Position numbers and translations under genes: made by a program. Positions 14,547 to 23,679 of a stretch of 28,816 nucleotides of DNA are shown in pieces. Source of the DNA: CAYVWB01 sp964455395 (GTDB lineage: Bacteria > Desulfobacterota > Desulfovibrionia > Desulfovibrionales > Desulfovibrionaceae); contig CAYVWB010000058.1 of assembly GCA_964455395.1 (NCBI GenBank), forward strand, positions 1 through 28,816, written 5' to 3'. Position 1 is the first letter of the stretch; each line of letters begins with the position of its first letter. The notes beneath the pieces are model-generated. The model did no database searches and had not been told where the DNA came from. It saw only the letters and a list, made by a program, of their open reading frames with translations.

Positions 14547-16139
14547 ATGGCCGCCAGCACCACCCCACCCGCGTCGCCGCGGTCCCCTTCCGCCTTGAGC
14601 GCGCGCGCCATGATGGTGGGCGCGGCCACCCTCGGCAGCAGACTGCTCGGCTTCCTCCGTGATGTCGCGCTGGCTGCGGCCCTCGGCGCCGGCCCGGCCG
14701 TGGACGTCTTCTTCGCGCTCTTCCGCATCCCCCTGCTGGCGAGACGCCTTTTCGCCGAGGGCGCGCTGAGCCTCGCATTGACCCCACCCCTGACACGCCG
14801 CCTTGCCAAGGAAGACGGCGGAGAGGCCGCCAGCCGCACGGCCATGGCTTTCGCGGCGGCGGCAGGGCTGGTCGCGGCGTTGCTGCTCACCGCGGCGGCG
14901 CTTGCCCCCGACGCGTTCACGCCGCTGATTGCGCTCCTTGCGCCGGGGTACATGCATGATCAGTCACTCATGGATGACGCCATGGACCTGCTGGGCCTCA
15001 TGCTCATCTATCTGGCGCTGGCGCCCCAGCTCGCCGTGGGGGCGGCATGGCTGCACGCACGGCATCGGTTCGCTGCGGCGGCGCTGGCGCCATGCATCTT
15101 CAACACGTTGCTGATTCTCGGTTGCGTGGGAGCGTGGCGCCTGGGCTGGGAAGCCAGTCACGCCGTCGCGGCGGCCGCGGCCGCCGCCGGGACGGTACAA
15201 GCCTTGGCGCTCTACGCCTGTGCGCACAGAGCTTCCTTACGGCTCGGAGCGCTCCGTCGCATGTCCCTGCGCGTCATCTTTCTGGACGAGGGCATGCGCC
15301 GCATGGTCCGCGGGCTCGCGCCGGCGGTGGTGGGGGCCTCTCCCTTCCAGCTCATGCTGCTGTTGGCCACCCCCCTGGCCACGTTGACCGCCGCCGGTGA
15401 AGCTGCAGCGCTGTACTACGCGGAACGGCTCGTCCTATTCCCACTGGGCGTGGTGGGGGCGGCCGTGGGCGTGGCCGCGCTGCCCACCCTCGCGGCGGCG
15501 CATGTCGACGGCGACCACCACGCTTTCGCTGACACCCTCGCCGAGAGTCTGCGTCTGGTGCTTTTTCTGGCGATGCCTGCCGCGACGGGGCTCATCGCCT
15601 TGAGCGAACCCCTGGCGCTGCTGCTCTTCGCGCGGGGGGCCTTCGACGCCGCCGACGCCGCAGCGGTCTCTCCCCTGCTGGACGGCTTCGCACTGGGCCT
15701 GCCAGCCTTGGCGACCTCGCGGGTGTTGGCCTCCGGACTCTTCGCGCAGGACGCAGGCGGAGCCGCCATGCGGGCGGCGTTGTGGGGCGTCGGCGGTTTC
15801 GTGCTGATGGGGCCGCTGGCGGTGTGGCTTGGGGGCGGCTTCGTTCTCGCGGCGGCGGCCGCCGCAGCGGCGTGGCTGGTGTGTGTGCTGCAGTGGCGGC
15901 TGCTATGGCGACAAGGGGTCGCGCCGTCAGCATCCGTCTGCTTCGGGATGAGCGCCAAACCGACGGCGTTGGCTCTCGTCATGGGCGCGCTGGTCTGGTG
16001 GCTGCATGGGCTTGCGCCGGTGGGCGCCTGGAGTGTGTTGATCGCGGTCGCTGCGGGAGCCCTGGGGTATCTCGCAGGGGCGCGGCTCTGGGGCGTGGAC
16101 GAATCCCGGCGGCTTTTCCGTCGCGTTCGCCGGTCGTAA
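14547..16139 (+). CDS. murJ: Lipid II flippase MurJ (MviN family)
   Basis: A 530-aa polytopic inner-membrane protein of the MOP superfamily that flips lipid II to the periplasmic face for peptidoglycan synthesis. The diagnostic N-terminus is present: GAATLGSRLLGFLRDVALAA, then DVFFALFRIPLLARRLFAEG, then ALSLALTPPL. About 14 hydrophobic segments follow, with YYAERLVLFPLGVVGAAVGVAALPTL, another family hallmark, near the middle. Length is normal. The start is uncertain by about 20 residues: ATG 14547 has AGGG upstream, while a later Met-Met (residues 22-23) also begins just before the conserved part. It appears monocistronic, since tRNA-His on the other strand follows. A housekeeping gene. Confidence 0.93.
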   Translation: MAASTTPPASPRSPSALSARAMMVGAATLGSRLLGFLRDVALAAALGAGPAVDVFFALFRIPLLARRLFAEGALSLALTPPLTRRLAKEDGGEAASRTAMAFAAAAGLVAALLLTAAALAPDAFTPLIALLAPGYMHDQSLMDDAMDLLGLMLIYLALAPQLAVGAAWLHARHRFAAAALAPCIFNTLLILGCVGAWRLGWEASHAVAAAAAAAGTVQALALYACAHRASLRLGALRRMSLRVIFLDEGMRRMVRGLAPAVVGASPFQLMLLLATPLATLTAAGEAAALYYAERLVLFPLGVVGAAVGVAALPTLAAAHVDGDHHAFADTLAESLRLVLFLAMPAATGLIALSEPLALLLFARGAFDAADAAAVSPLLDGFALGLPALATSRVLASGLFAQDAGGAAMRAALWGVGGFVLMGPLAVWLGGGFVLAAAAAAAAWLVCVLQWRLLWRQGVAPSASVCFGMSAKPTALALVMGALVWWLHGLAPVGAWSVLIAVAAGALGYLAGARLWGVDESRRLFRRVRRS

Positions 16140-16388
16140 GCACACATCCTCTCCGCTGTTTTGCCGGTGGATGCCGGGGGCTTTTTCCTTGCGAAAGACC
16201 CCGATGGTCGGAATGCCCTTGCCGCGAGTCGAGAGTTTTTATAGAGGATGGGGGGAGCCGCTCGCTCACCAGTTGCGCATGGATCGCCCATCAGGCGGGT
16301 CCGGTTGGATACCCCGCTGGCCCTTGGCTGGTCCCTCGGCGGTTTGGGGTGACAGGAAAAGCCTCCCCGGCGCCGGCGATCTCATACG

Positions 16389-16421
16389 AAAAAAAACCGC
16401 GCCCGAGGGGGTCGGACGCGG
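16389..16421 (-). terminator. Rho-independent terminator of tRNA-His
   Basis: On the minus strand CCGCGTCCGA and TCGGGCGCGG form a 10-bp stem (one G-T pair) around a C5 loop, followed by eight T. It lies 13 bp after the 3' end of the tRNA. Confidence 0.9.
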
Positions 16422-16434
16422 CTTTGAAGACGGA

Positions 16435-16511
16435 TGGGGCGAGAGAGGGGACTTGAACCCCCGGCCACACGGGCCACAACCGTGTGCTCTACCTGCTGAG
16501 CTACTCCCGCC
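16435..16511 (-). tRNA. tRNA-His (anticodon GTG), CCA encoded
   Basis: The minus strand folds as a complete tRNA. The acceptor stem is GCGGGAG with CTCTCGC (one G-U pair), with an extra 5' G opposite discriminator C, the identity mark of histidine tRNA. The D arm is GCTC...GAGC. The anticodon stem is ACGG/CCGT with loop TTGTGGC, giving anticodon GTG. The T arm is GGGGG-TTCAAGT-CCCCT. The CCA end is encoded (16437-16435). Confidence 0.97.
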
Positions 16512-16605
16512 GTGAAGAAGGACGAATGTATAGCCAACCCCGAGACGGAAGTCAACCCCACCGGAACGAATCCCCCACGCCCGGCTCCAAAGGAAGCCCA
16601 TCCCC

Positions 16606-17877
16606 ATGGACATACTCATTATCGAAGGGGGCCGACCGCTTCACGGCTCCATCCGCATCAGCGGCTCCAAGAACGCCGCCTTGCCCATCCTCCTCGCCAC
16701 GCTGCTGTTCGAAAAACCCGTACGCTTCACCAACACGCCGCGGCTGCGAGACATCTTCACCACACTGAAACTGCTGAACATCCTCGGGGCACCCTCCTTC
16801 CTGGAAGCGGACGTGCTGGAAGTGACGCCCGAGCGCATCAACCACGAAGCTCCGTACGAACTCGTGAAGACCATGCGCGCCTCCGCGCTCTGCCTGGGGC
16901 CTTTGCTCGCGCGGCTGGGCAAAGCCTCCGTGGCTCTGCCCGGCGGCTGCGCCATCGGCGCACGGCCTGTGGACATGCACTTGACCGCCTTGGAGAAAAT
17001 GGGCGCGACCTTCGATCTGGACGCCGGCTACATCATCGGCCGCGCCGACAAGGGCCTCAAAGGCGCGCACATCCAGTTCCCCTTCCCCACGGTGGGGGGC
17101 ACGGAGAACCTCCTCATGGCTGCGTGCCTCGCCGATGGCGAAACCATTCTGGAAAACGCAGCCCGCGAACCCGAAGTGACGGATCTTGCCAACTTCCTCG
17201 TCAGCTGTGGCGCGGACATCCAAGGCCAAGGCGCCAGCACCATCCGCATCAAAGGCGTCAGCACGTTGCGGCAGCCCGCCGGTGAAACCTACATGATCAT
17301 GCCGGACCGCATCGAAGCCGGCACCTACCTCGCTGCAGCCTTGGCCACACGGGGCGCCGTGACCCTGGAGAACTGCCCCGTGGGCGAGATGGAAGCCATC
17401 CTCACCGCTTTCGAGGAAATGGGCGCCTATCTGGAAGTCTGCGAAGAAGGCCTCTTCGTCTCCGGCGAGAAGCAGGCGCTCAACTGCGTGGACGTGACCA
17501 CCCTGCCCTACCCCGGCTTCCCCACGGACATGCAGGCGCAGATCATGGCCGTGATGGCGCTTTCCCAAGGCTCCGGCGTCGTGGAGGAAACCATCTTCGA
17601 AAACCGCTTCATGCACGTTCAGGAGCTGGTGCGCATGGGCGCGAAGATCCGTCTCTCCGGACGCACCGCCGTGGTGCGCGGCGTGGAGCGTCTCATCGGC
17701 GCGCCGGTAATGGCCTCGGATCTGCGCGCCAGCGCTTCGTTGGTCATCGCGGGACTGGCGGCGCAGGGGGTCACGGCCATCCAGCGCATCTACCATCTGG
17801 ACCGCGGCTACGAAAACCTGGACGAGAAGCTCACCAATGTCGGCGCGCGTGTGAAGCGCGAGAGCGATTCCGGGTAA
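16606..17877 (+). CDS. murA: UDP-N-acetylglucosamine 1-carboxyvinyltransferase MurA
   Basis: A 423-aa cytoplasmic enzyme that transfers enolpyruvate from PEP to UDP-GlcNAc, the first committed step of peptidoglycan synthesis. It opens with the conserved GSIRISGSKNAALPILLATLL (Lys22-Asn23). The catalytic cysteine is Cys115 in LPGGCAIGARPVDMH, so the fosfomycin-sensitive Cys form is present. MRASALCLGPLLARLG (90-105) and YPGFPTDMQAQ further on are also family signatures. Length and both inside-out barrel domains are normal. A purine-rich AAAGGAAG lies about 10 nt before the ATG. comEC follows 30 bp later, probably in the same transcript. Confidence 0.96.
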   Translation: MDILIIEGGRPLHGSIRISGSKNAALPILLATLLFEKPVRFTNTPRLRDIFTTLKLLNILGAPSFLEADVLEVTPERINHEAPYELVKTMRASALCLGPLLARLGKASVALPGGCAIGARPVDMHLTALEKMGATFDLDAGYIIGRADKGLKGAHIQFPFPTVGGTENLLMAACLADGETILENAAREPEVTDLANFLVSCGADIQGQGASTIRIKGVSTLRQPAGETYMIMPDRIEAGTYLAAALATRGAVTLENCPVGEMEAILTAFEEMGAYLEVCEEGLFVSGEKQALNCVDVTTLPYPGFPTDMQAQIMAVMALSQGSGVVEETIFENRFMHVQELVRMGAKIRLSGRTAVVRGVERLIGAPVMASDLRASASLVIAGLAAQGVTAIQRIYHLDRGYENLDEKLTNVGARVKRESDSG

Positions 17878-17907
17878 CCCCACCCACTGCAGGGATGACT
17901 CCAAGCC

Positions 17908-20523
17908 GTGCGTGAGGCGATCCGCAACGCCCCCCCGCCATTGCTGCCGTGGCAGCGCTTGCTGCTGGGCCTCTTCGCGGGCTTCGTGGCCGCCGCGTCG
18001 TTCTGGCCGGCAGCGGCGGCGCTCGTCGCGTTGGTCTGGCTCTGCGCCTGGCCGGGCATGCAAACCGCCGGATCCGGCCCCGCCGCCCCCCTGCGCCGTC
18101 GAGGGATGCTGGCCCTCGGCATGGTCGCCTGTTTCATGGTTGGGCTCGCATGGGCGCATCTCGTGCTGCAGTCCCGGATGGACGATGCGCCCCTCCCCGC
18201 CTGGGCGACCACCGGCGAAAAAACGCGCATCGTCGGCCGCGCCGTGGAGGCGAGCTCCAAAGCCGGCCAACGCGTTCGGCTGATTCTGGAGGACGTCGTC
18301 CCCATCGCAGAGGACGGCGCCCCCCTGCCGGGAGCCACTCCCTTGCCGGGTCGGCTGCTGCTCACCTGGATGTTTCCGGAGACCATCCCGGCGCAAGGCG
18401 TCCGTCTGGCCCTGACCACCCGGGTCAAGCCCCTCACCGGTATGGATAACGACTTCCACAGAGAAGCGGACTACGAGACCTATTGGCGACAGCGCGGCGT
18501 GCGCGCGCGAGCCTTCACCGCTCATGACTGGGGGGAGACGCGGTTCCTCTCACGGGGCGACGCCCTGTGGGAACAACGGCTCGCCGTCCGGGAAAAGGTC
18601 TTCCGCCACCTCCAAACGGCCGGCGACTCCGAAGCCGACAACGCGACGCTCTCCCCGGGCGGCGCCTTGGCTGCGGCCCTCGGCATGGGTGAGCGCTACT
18701 ATCTGGACAAAGCGACCATGGACCTGCTCTCGCGCACGGACCTGCGCCACAGCGTGGCCCTTTCCGGGCTGCACGTGGGGTGCGTGGCGCTCATCGCCGC
18801 AGCGGCGGCGTGGCTCTTCGGCGCGGCGTGGCCTCGGCTCTACCTGCATCTGCCCAGACCGAAACTGCGCGCGGCTTGCATCGTCCTGCTGGCGCTGGCG
18901 TATCTGTGGCTGGGCGGCGCCTCGCCGTCCTTGGCGCGGGCTGTCGGCATGGCGCTGGTCTTCGCGTTTCTTCTGTGGATGGGACGACGCGCTGTGCTGC
19001 TGGATGGTCTCTTCATCGCCGTGGCGTGCATCTGCCTGCTCGACCCCCTGGCTGCGACGGACTTGCGCTTGATTCTCTCCGTGGCGTGCGTGGCGGGCAT
19101 CGCCTGCTTTCTCCCCTTCACCGACGGTCTCCGGCGCGCTGACCCCGACTCGCCCCTCCAACGCAGGCTCGCCCGACGGGTTCTCGTCGCCATCCTTGGA
19201 TTGCTGGCGGTGCAGTTGGCGGTGCAGACGGCGGCGGCGCCCCTCCGGCTCTGGTATTTCAACCCCATTGCACTGAATTCCCTGGCGAACCTTTTCTGGT
19301 TGCCCATGCTCAGTCTGGTCGTCATGCCGCTGCTGGCCGTCGGCGTGGGGCTGTCGGCCACGCCGTGGAGCTGGACGGCGACACAGACCGCCGCCGAAAC
19401 GAGCCTCCACGCTGCGACCGACGTCCTGGACGCCATGCTCGCCGTCCTCACATGGTTTGACAGCCTCGGCGCCTTCCCCACCACAGCGACCCTGCGGCCT
19501 GCCTGGCCAAGCTGGATTGGCTACTGGACGCTGGCGGCTCTGGTCGTCATCTGGCTGACCAAGCGACGAACGCGGACCACGTCGGCCGGAACGACCCCAG
19601 GCTGGTCCATGCGGCTCCTGGCCGTTGTGGCGGTGCTGACCATGACGGCCCCGCCGCTGTGGGAGGGGCTGCGCGCCATGCGAAACAACGCCGTGACGCT
19701 CACCGTGGCGGACGTGGGGCAAGGGCTCGCGCAGCTCGTCGAAGGCCCGGGCGGTGTGCGCGCCCTGGTGGACGGCGGCGGCTTCCGCTCCGAATTCTTC
19801 GATACCGGAGAACACGTGCTGGCCCCGCTTCTGACGGAAAACCGGGCGCCGCGTCTGGCCGCGGTTGTCATGTCTCACGGACACCGCGACCACGCCAAGG
19901 GCCTGCGCCACTTCCTCGTCAATTTCCACGTGGATGGCTTCTTCGCCAACGACTGGCGGCCGTGGACCCTGCCCGAAACCCTGGATGAAGGCCAGCTGGA
20001 AGCGTTGCTGGCGCAACGGGGCGTGCCTTGGCGCATGCTCGTCGCTGGCGAGGTCATCCCCCTGGGCGACGCCCTCTCGCTGGAAGTCGTCCACCCTGCT
20101 CCGGATTTCGAGGCGGACGGCCTGAACGAGGCTTCCCTGGCCCTGCGACTCGTCTGGCGCGGACAGGGGCTGGCGCTGCTGCCGGCCGACGCCGAGGCCG
20201 ACGCCACCACCGCCATGGCCGAAGCCGCCCGGCGCACGCCCATCCAGGCGGAGGTGCTGGTGGCTCCCCACCATGGCGGCGCAACCAGCGTGAACGAGGC
20301 CTTCTTCGAGGCCGTGGCGGCCAGGCTCTGCGTGGCGAGTGTCGGGTATCTGAACCAATGGGACCACCCCGCCCCGGCCTTCCGGGAAGCCATGGCCGCG
20401 CGGGGGATCCCGCTCTACAGCACAGGCAACCACGGCGCCGTGCGGCTCACGTGGCGGTTGGGAGATGATGGCCTCCCCGGCAAGGCTCACTTGGAGACGG
20501 CGCGCCACCCCCCCCTGCCATGA
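17908..20523 (+). CDS. comEC: ComEC/Rec2-family DNA internalisation protein
   Basis: An 871-aa inner-membrane protein. In naturally competent bacteria ComEC forms the channel that carries single-stranded DNA into the cytoplasm. The layout is complete: two N-terminal membrane helices, an OB-like soluble part (about 90-210), the Competence domain with LLSRTDLRHSVALSGLHVG and many hydrophobic segments (about 270-590), and a C-terminal metallo-beta-lactamase-like domain. The latter retains LTVADVGQGLAQLV, the SHGHRDH metal motif (His657, His659, Asp661, His662) and APHHGG, so it may be a functional nuclease. The start is GTG 17908 with AGGGA 12 nt upstream, 30 bp after murA. Whether this organism is transformable cannot be told from one gene. 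Its last 150 bp are repeated in decayed form downstream. Confidence 0.9.
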   Translation: MREAIRNAPPPLLPWQRLLLGLFAGFVAAASFWPAAAALVALVWLCAWPGMQTAGSGPAAPLRRRGMLALGMVACFMVGLAWAHLVLQSRMDDAPLPAWATTGEKTRIVGRAVEASSKAGQRVRLILEDVVPIAEDGAPLPGATPLPGRLLLTWMFPETIPAQGVRLALTTRVKPLTGMDNDFHREADYETYWRQRGVRARAFTAHDWGETRFLSRGDALWEQRLAVREKVFRHLQTAGDSEADNATLSPGGALAAALGMGERYYLDKATMDLLSRTDLRHSVALSGLHVGCVALIAAAAAWLFGAAWPRLYLHLPRPKLRAACIVLLALAYLWLGGASPSLARAVGMALVFAFLLWMGRRAVLLDGLFIAVACICLLDPLAATDLRLILSVACVAGIACFLPFTDGLRRADPDSPLQRRLARRVLVAILGLLAVQLAVQTAAAPLRLWYFNPIALNSLANLFWLPMLSLVVMPLLAVGVGLSATPWSWTATQTAAETSLHAATDVLDAMLAVLTWFDSLGAFPTTATLRPAWPSWIGYWTLAALVVIWLTKRRTRTTSAGTTPGWSMRLLAVVAVLTMTAPPLWEGLRAMRNNAVTLTVADVGQGLAQLVEGPGGVRALVDGGGFRSEFFDTGEHVLAPLLTENRAPRLAAVVMSHGHRDHAKGLRHFLVNFHVDGFFANDWRPWTLPETLDEGQLEALLAQRGVPWRMLVAGEVIPLGDALSLEVVHPAPDFEADGLNEASLALRLVWRGQGLALLPADAEADATTAMAEAARRTPIQAEVLVAPHHGGATSVNEAFFEAVAARLCVASVGYLNQWDHPAPAFREAMAARGIPLYSTGNHGAVRLTWRLGDDGLPGKAHLETARHPPLP
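20311..20459 (+). repeat. comEC 3'-end segment, intact copy of a direct repeat
   Basis: This part of comEC is repeated about 320 bp downstream (20630-20793). A 32-nt identical run lies at 20352-20383 here and 20672-20703 in the second copy. Confidence 0.85.
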
Positions 20524-20629
20524 CCTATGGCCCCCGTCCTCACGGCGCCTGCGACGCGGTTTCGGGAAAGCTGCGGCGCCGCTCGTTTTTACGGGAAGAC
20601 ACGGACGTCATCGCGCAAGCTCCCCGAAA

Positions 20630-20793
20630 GCCGTGGCGGCCGCGCTCTGCGTGGCGAGCCGTCGGGTCTCCGAACCAATGGGACCACCCCGCCCCGGCCT
20701 TCCTGGAAGCCATGGTCGAGCGGGGGATCCCGCTCGACAGCACGGGCCGCCGCTGTATGGATAGCTTGGGCGCCGTGCGGCTCACGCGGCGGG
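20630..20793 (+). pseudogene. Decayed second copy of the comEC 3' end
   Basis: This intergenic stretch aligns to comEC 20311-20459: GCCGTGGCGG starts both, a 32-nt identical run follows, then GCGGGGGATCCCGCTC and GGCGCCGTGCGGCTCACG. A 1-nt insertion near 20660 shifts the frame, point differences are scattered, and about 16 extra bases (around CGCTGTATGGATAGCTT) interrupt it. Translation gives AVAAALCVAS in one frame and NQWDHPAPAFLEAM in the next, matching the ComEC C-terminus piecewise. It is a non-functional remnant, perhaps of a homologous comEC end left by recombination. The preceding 20524-20629 shows no match I can see. Confidence 0.8.
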
Positions 20794-20809
20794 CTGGGTC
20801 CGCCGTCGC

Positions 20810-22834
20810 TCAGTCGTTGCGGAGTTTGCGGATGACCTGGTCGAGCTCCGAGGCGAGCGTGGCGAGGATGGAGACGGCCTCCGCGGACTGGCGCATGGCT
20901 TCCGAAGTTTCCGAGGCGATGCGGTTCACCTCGTCCACGGAGAGGCTGATGGCGTCCGAAGCGGCGGACTGTTCCTCCGCGGCGGAGGCAATGGAGCGGA
21001 CTTGGTCCGTGGAGCGTTCCACCAAGGAGACGATGCGGCCCAGGGTCTCGCCGGACTTGCGGGCCTGCTCCACAGTGGAGTCCACGGCCTCGGCTGCGCC
21101 CTCTGCGCCGGTGTAGTTCTCGTGGACGCCTTGCTGGATGGCGAGGATGGCGTCGCTCACTTCGCGGGTGGCGGCCATGGTCTTTTCGGCGAGCTTGCGG
21201 ACCTCGTCGGCCACCACGGCGAAGCCCCGGCCGGCCTCCCCGGCGCGCGCCGCTTCGATGGCGGCGTTGAGGGCGAGGAGGTTGGTCTGGTCCGCGATGT
21301 CGTCAATGACCTGCATGATGCGGCCGATGCCCTCGGCTTTGCCTTCGAGGTCACGCATGTTCTCGCGCAGTTTTTCCGTCTCGCCCTGCACCTTGCCCAT
21401 GGCGACGATGGAGCGCTCCACCTCCTCGGCGCCGGCGGCGGCTTCGTTGCGGGCGTCGTCGGCGATTTCCGCGGCGGTGGAGGACTTCTGCGCCACCTCC
21501 AGCACCGCGCGGTTCATCTCCTCCATGGATGAGGAGGTCTCGGTGGTGCGTTCGCGTTGCAGTTCGGCGCCGCGGCTGGATTCCTCCACCTGGGCGGAGA
21601 GTTCTTCGGAGGAGGAAGCGAGCCGTTCCGCAATGATCTGTGCTTCCTCGGCGATCTGCGCCATCTCCTCGTTCTGTTGGGCGATGAGCGCTTCCTTCTG
21701 ACGGATCTCGGTGAGATCGAAGTATTGGCTGAAGACGCCAATGAGGGCTTTGTCGATATCGTAGATGGGGGTAAGGCTCACGCTGACGATCTTTTCACCG
21801 CCGCGGGTCTGGTAGGAGCGCTCCTCGGTGAAGCCTTGGCGGCTTTGCAGCGCGCGCTGGGTCAAGGTCTGGCGGCCCTCTTCGTTGTAGAAGAACCGGG
21901 AGGAAGTCTGGCCGTAGTAGTCCTCGGGAACGCCGGATTTCTCGAAGAGTTCGAGGAGCTTGGCGTTGGCGAACATGAGCTTGTTGTCCATGTCCACCAC
22001 AAGGCAGCCCAGGGTCATGCCCTTGAGGATGCCTTCGGAGAAGCCGAGCTTGTTCTTGAGTTCGTCCACCATGAGGCCCAGGTTGCCGCCGAGGCGGGCG
22101 AGTTCATCCGCGCCGCCGACCTGGAACTGCTGCTGGAAGTCGCCGGCGATGACGCCGTCGCTGGCGGTGGTGATGGTCCGAATGCGCTTGATGACGGAGC
22201 GGCGCATGAAGAGGAGGATGGCCGCGAGCAGGAGCAGCAGCCCGCCCAGGGAGATGAGCACGGCGTTGCGGGTGGCGTTGTCGATGCGGGTCATGTCCGG
22301 GGTGACGTCGCGCAGGATGACCATGGAGCCGAGGATTTCGGCGCGGGAGCCGTGGCAGTGGTGACAGCTCGGTTCATTGGGGATGGAAAGCACGCGCACG
22401 AAGCGGTTCACGTCCTCATGTTCGTCCAAGAAGCTGGTGGCCAGCTCCTGCTCCAGGCTCTGCGCCACGGTCGCCGTCACCTCGGCTTCGCCGGCGTGGA
22501 CCGTGGCGAAGTCTTGTCGCACCACTCCGGGCGCCGTGGAATAGGTGATGTTGCCGGCGAGATCCGTCATGTGGATGACGGTGTCCGGGAAGGTCTTGGC
22601 GAGGCTTTGGAATTCCTCGCGGGTGGCTTCGTCATCGCCGACCACCATGGGCCCTTCGATGGCGTGGCTCATGAGCTCGGCTTCGCGCTGGCCGGCGTTG
22701 TCCAGCTTGTCCAACGTGAGGCCCTGCAGGTTCACAGCGTTGATGACGGCGAGCAGGCCGAAGACGAGCACGCTGACTGCGAGCACCAAGCCGAGAATCT
22801 TGCCATTGAGTGATGTATCCAACTTGAACAGCAT
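20810..22834 (-). CDS. Methyl-accepting chemotaxis protein with periplasmic c-type haem motif
   Basis: A 674-aa chemoreceptor. TM1 is about 13-34 and TM2 about 190-210; between them is a periplasmic sensor with CHHCH (Cys157, Cys160, His161), a covalent haem c site like that of the redox/oxygen sensor DcrA of Desulfovibrio. A HAMP domain follows (211-262), then a PAS domain (about 268-385, LVVDMDNKLMFANAKLLELFEKSG) and the long coiled-coil signalling domain with the MCP hairpin tip IDDIADQTNLLALNAAIEAA, which docks CheA/CheW. No C-terminal CheR-binding pentapeptide is visible. The Shine-Dalgarno is GGGAGGG. A tetrahaem cytochrome gene lies 94 bp upstream on the same strand, so the pair is probably cotranscribed and the cytochrome may report redox state to the receptor (inference). 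Confidence 0.93.
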   Translation of the reverse strand: MLFKLDTSLNGKILGLVLAVSVLVFGLLAVINAVNLQGLTLDKLDNAGQREAELMSHAIEGPMVVGDDEATREEFQSLAKTFPDTVIHMTDLAGNITYSTAPGVVRQDFATVHAGEAEVTATVAQSLEQELATSFLDEHEDVNRFVRVLSIPNEPSCHHCHGSRAEILGSMVILRDVTPDMTRIDNATRNAVLISLGGLLLLLAAILLFMRRSVIKRIRTITTASDGVIAGDFQQQFQVGGADELARLGGNLGLMVDELKNKLGFSEGILKGMTLGCLVVDMDNKLMFANAKLLELFEKSGVPEDYYGQTSSRFFYNEEGRQTLTQRALQSRQGFTEERSYQTRGGEKIVSVSLTPIYDIDKALIGVFSQYFDLTEIRQKEALIAQQNEEMAQIAEEAQIIAERLASSSEELSAQVEESSRGAELQRERTTETSSSMEEMNRAVLEVAQKSSTAAEIADDARNEAAAGAEEVERSIVAMGKVQGETEKLRENMRDLEGKAEGIGRIMQVIDDIADQTNLLALNAAIEAARAGEAGRGFAVVADEVRKLAEKTMAATREVSDAILAIQQGVHENYTGAEGAAEAVDSTVEQARKSGETLGRIVSLVERSTDQVRSIASAAEEQSAASDAISLSVDEVNRIASETSEAMRQSAEAVSILATLASELDQVIRKLRND

Positions 22835-22928
22835 CGTGCAGCGCCCTCCCTCGACGCAGCGCCAGTCAGCACATCCATGGGAAACGCGTCTCGACGAAGA
22901 CGGCCTCCTCTCTCCACCGCGCGTCGGA

Positions 22929-23414
22929 TCAGTGCGCGCCGCTGTAGATCAACGGTTTGAAATTGAAGGACTGCACCCGCGATTCGTTGTGGCACACCAT
23001 GCAGCTTTCCATGGTGGGGACGAGGACGATGGCGTCCGCTTCGCCATACTCCGTGTGAACGCTGCCAGGACCGTGGCACGTTTCGCAGCCCACGTGGGCG
23101 AGCTCCGGCGTCTCTTCATGGGAGACGAACCCCCCGGGCTGACCATACCCCGTGGTGTGGCATTCGTAGCATTCGCGCACTTCGTCCGGCTGCAGGTTGG
23201 AGCGCATGACTTCCACGGATTCCCACGATTTCGCTTTCTTGGAGTACGCGTTGAAGTTTTCGTACTGCTCCGGATGGCAGTCCGCACAGGCGGCGGAGCC
23301 CACGAAGACGGCGTCCTGCGCGACGCCTTGGCTGGCGAAGACGGCCACCCAGCAGACGACGCCCAGCGCCATCAGACTCCACAACACGGCGGGGCGTCGA
23401 AAACGACTCGACAT
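22929..23414 (-). CDS. Periplasmic tetrahaem cytochrome c (c554/c'-like)
   Basis: A 161-aa exported cytochrome with an N-terminal signal peptide (residues 1-32, LMALGVVCWVAVFASQGVAQ). Four CxxCH sites (CADCH, CYECH, CETCH, CMVCH) sit in the order and context of cytochrome c554/c'-type domains: VGSAACADCHPEQYENF at the start, then ECYECHTTGYGQPGGF, then VGCETCHGPGSVH, then CMVCHN. Such proteins shuttle electrons in the periplasm or bind small ligands. GAGG lies 8 nt before the ATG. It is the first gene of a pair with the haem-containing chemoreceptor, which suggests a sensory or redox-relay role and not a main respiratory chain role; this is an inference. Confidence 0.9.
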   Translation of the reverse strand: MSSRFRRPAVLWSLMALGVVCWVAVFASQGVAQDAVFVGSAACADCHPEQYENFNAYSKKAKSWESVEVMRSNLQPDEVRECYECHTTGYGQPGGFVSHEETPELAHVGCETCHGPGSVHTEYGEADAIVLVPTMESCMVCHNESRVQSFNFKPLIYSGAH

Positions 23415-23451
23415 AGGGAAACCTCGCTCATGGCTGGTTCATGGTCAAAAT

Positions 23452-23488
23452 GGAATGCTCATCTACACGAATGTCATCATTCCGTCAA
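23452..23488 (-). promoter_or_regulatory. Probable promoter with embedded palindrome for the cytochrome/chemoreceptor pair
   Basis: On the minus strand TTGACG (23488-23483) and TAGATG (23465-23460) are spaced 17 bp. The spacer contains a perfect dyad GAATG-atga-CATTC (23482-23469), and a further GGAATG/CATTCC pair (23452-23457 with 23478-23483) brackets the -10. A protein binding here would block RNA polymerase, so repression is likely. Confidence 0.45.
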
Positions 23489-23679
23489 GATTCATCCAGT
23501 GCGCCAGTGGGAAACGCCACCTACCATGAAGCGCACAGGGACGCCCGCCCCTTCAGACACCGGGAACACCGCCCCCATGGCCCCTTGCCCCTGCGCTCTC
23601 CTGAGGCTATGACGACTCCCAGGCCGGGCGACGTCGCCCCGAACCACACACGCATCGTCATCGCCAAGGAGCGCACCCC

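Noticed and set aside
16552..20508. Long minus-strand open frames opposite murA and comEC
   Set aside because: They are shadows of high-GC coding; the plus-strand products have complete conserved motifs.
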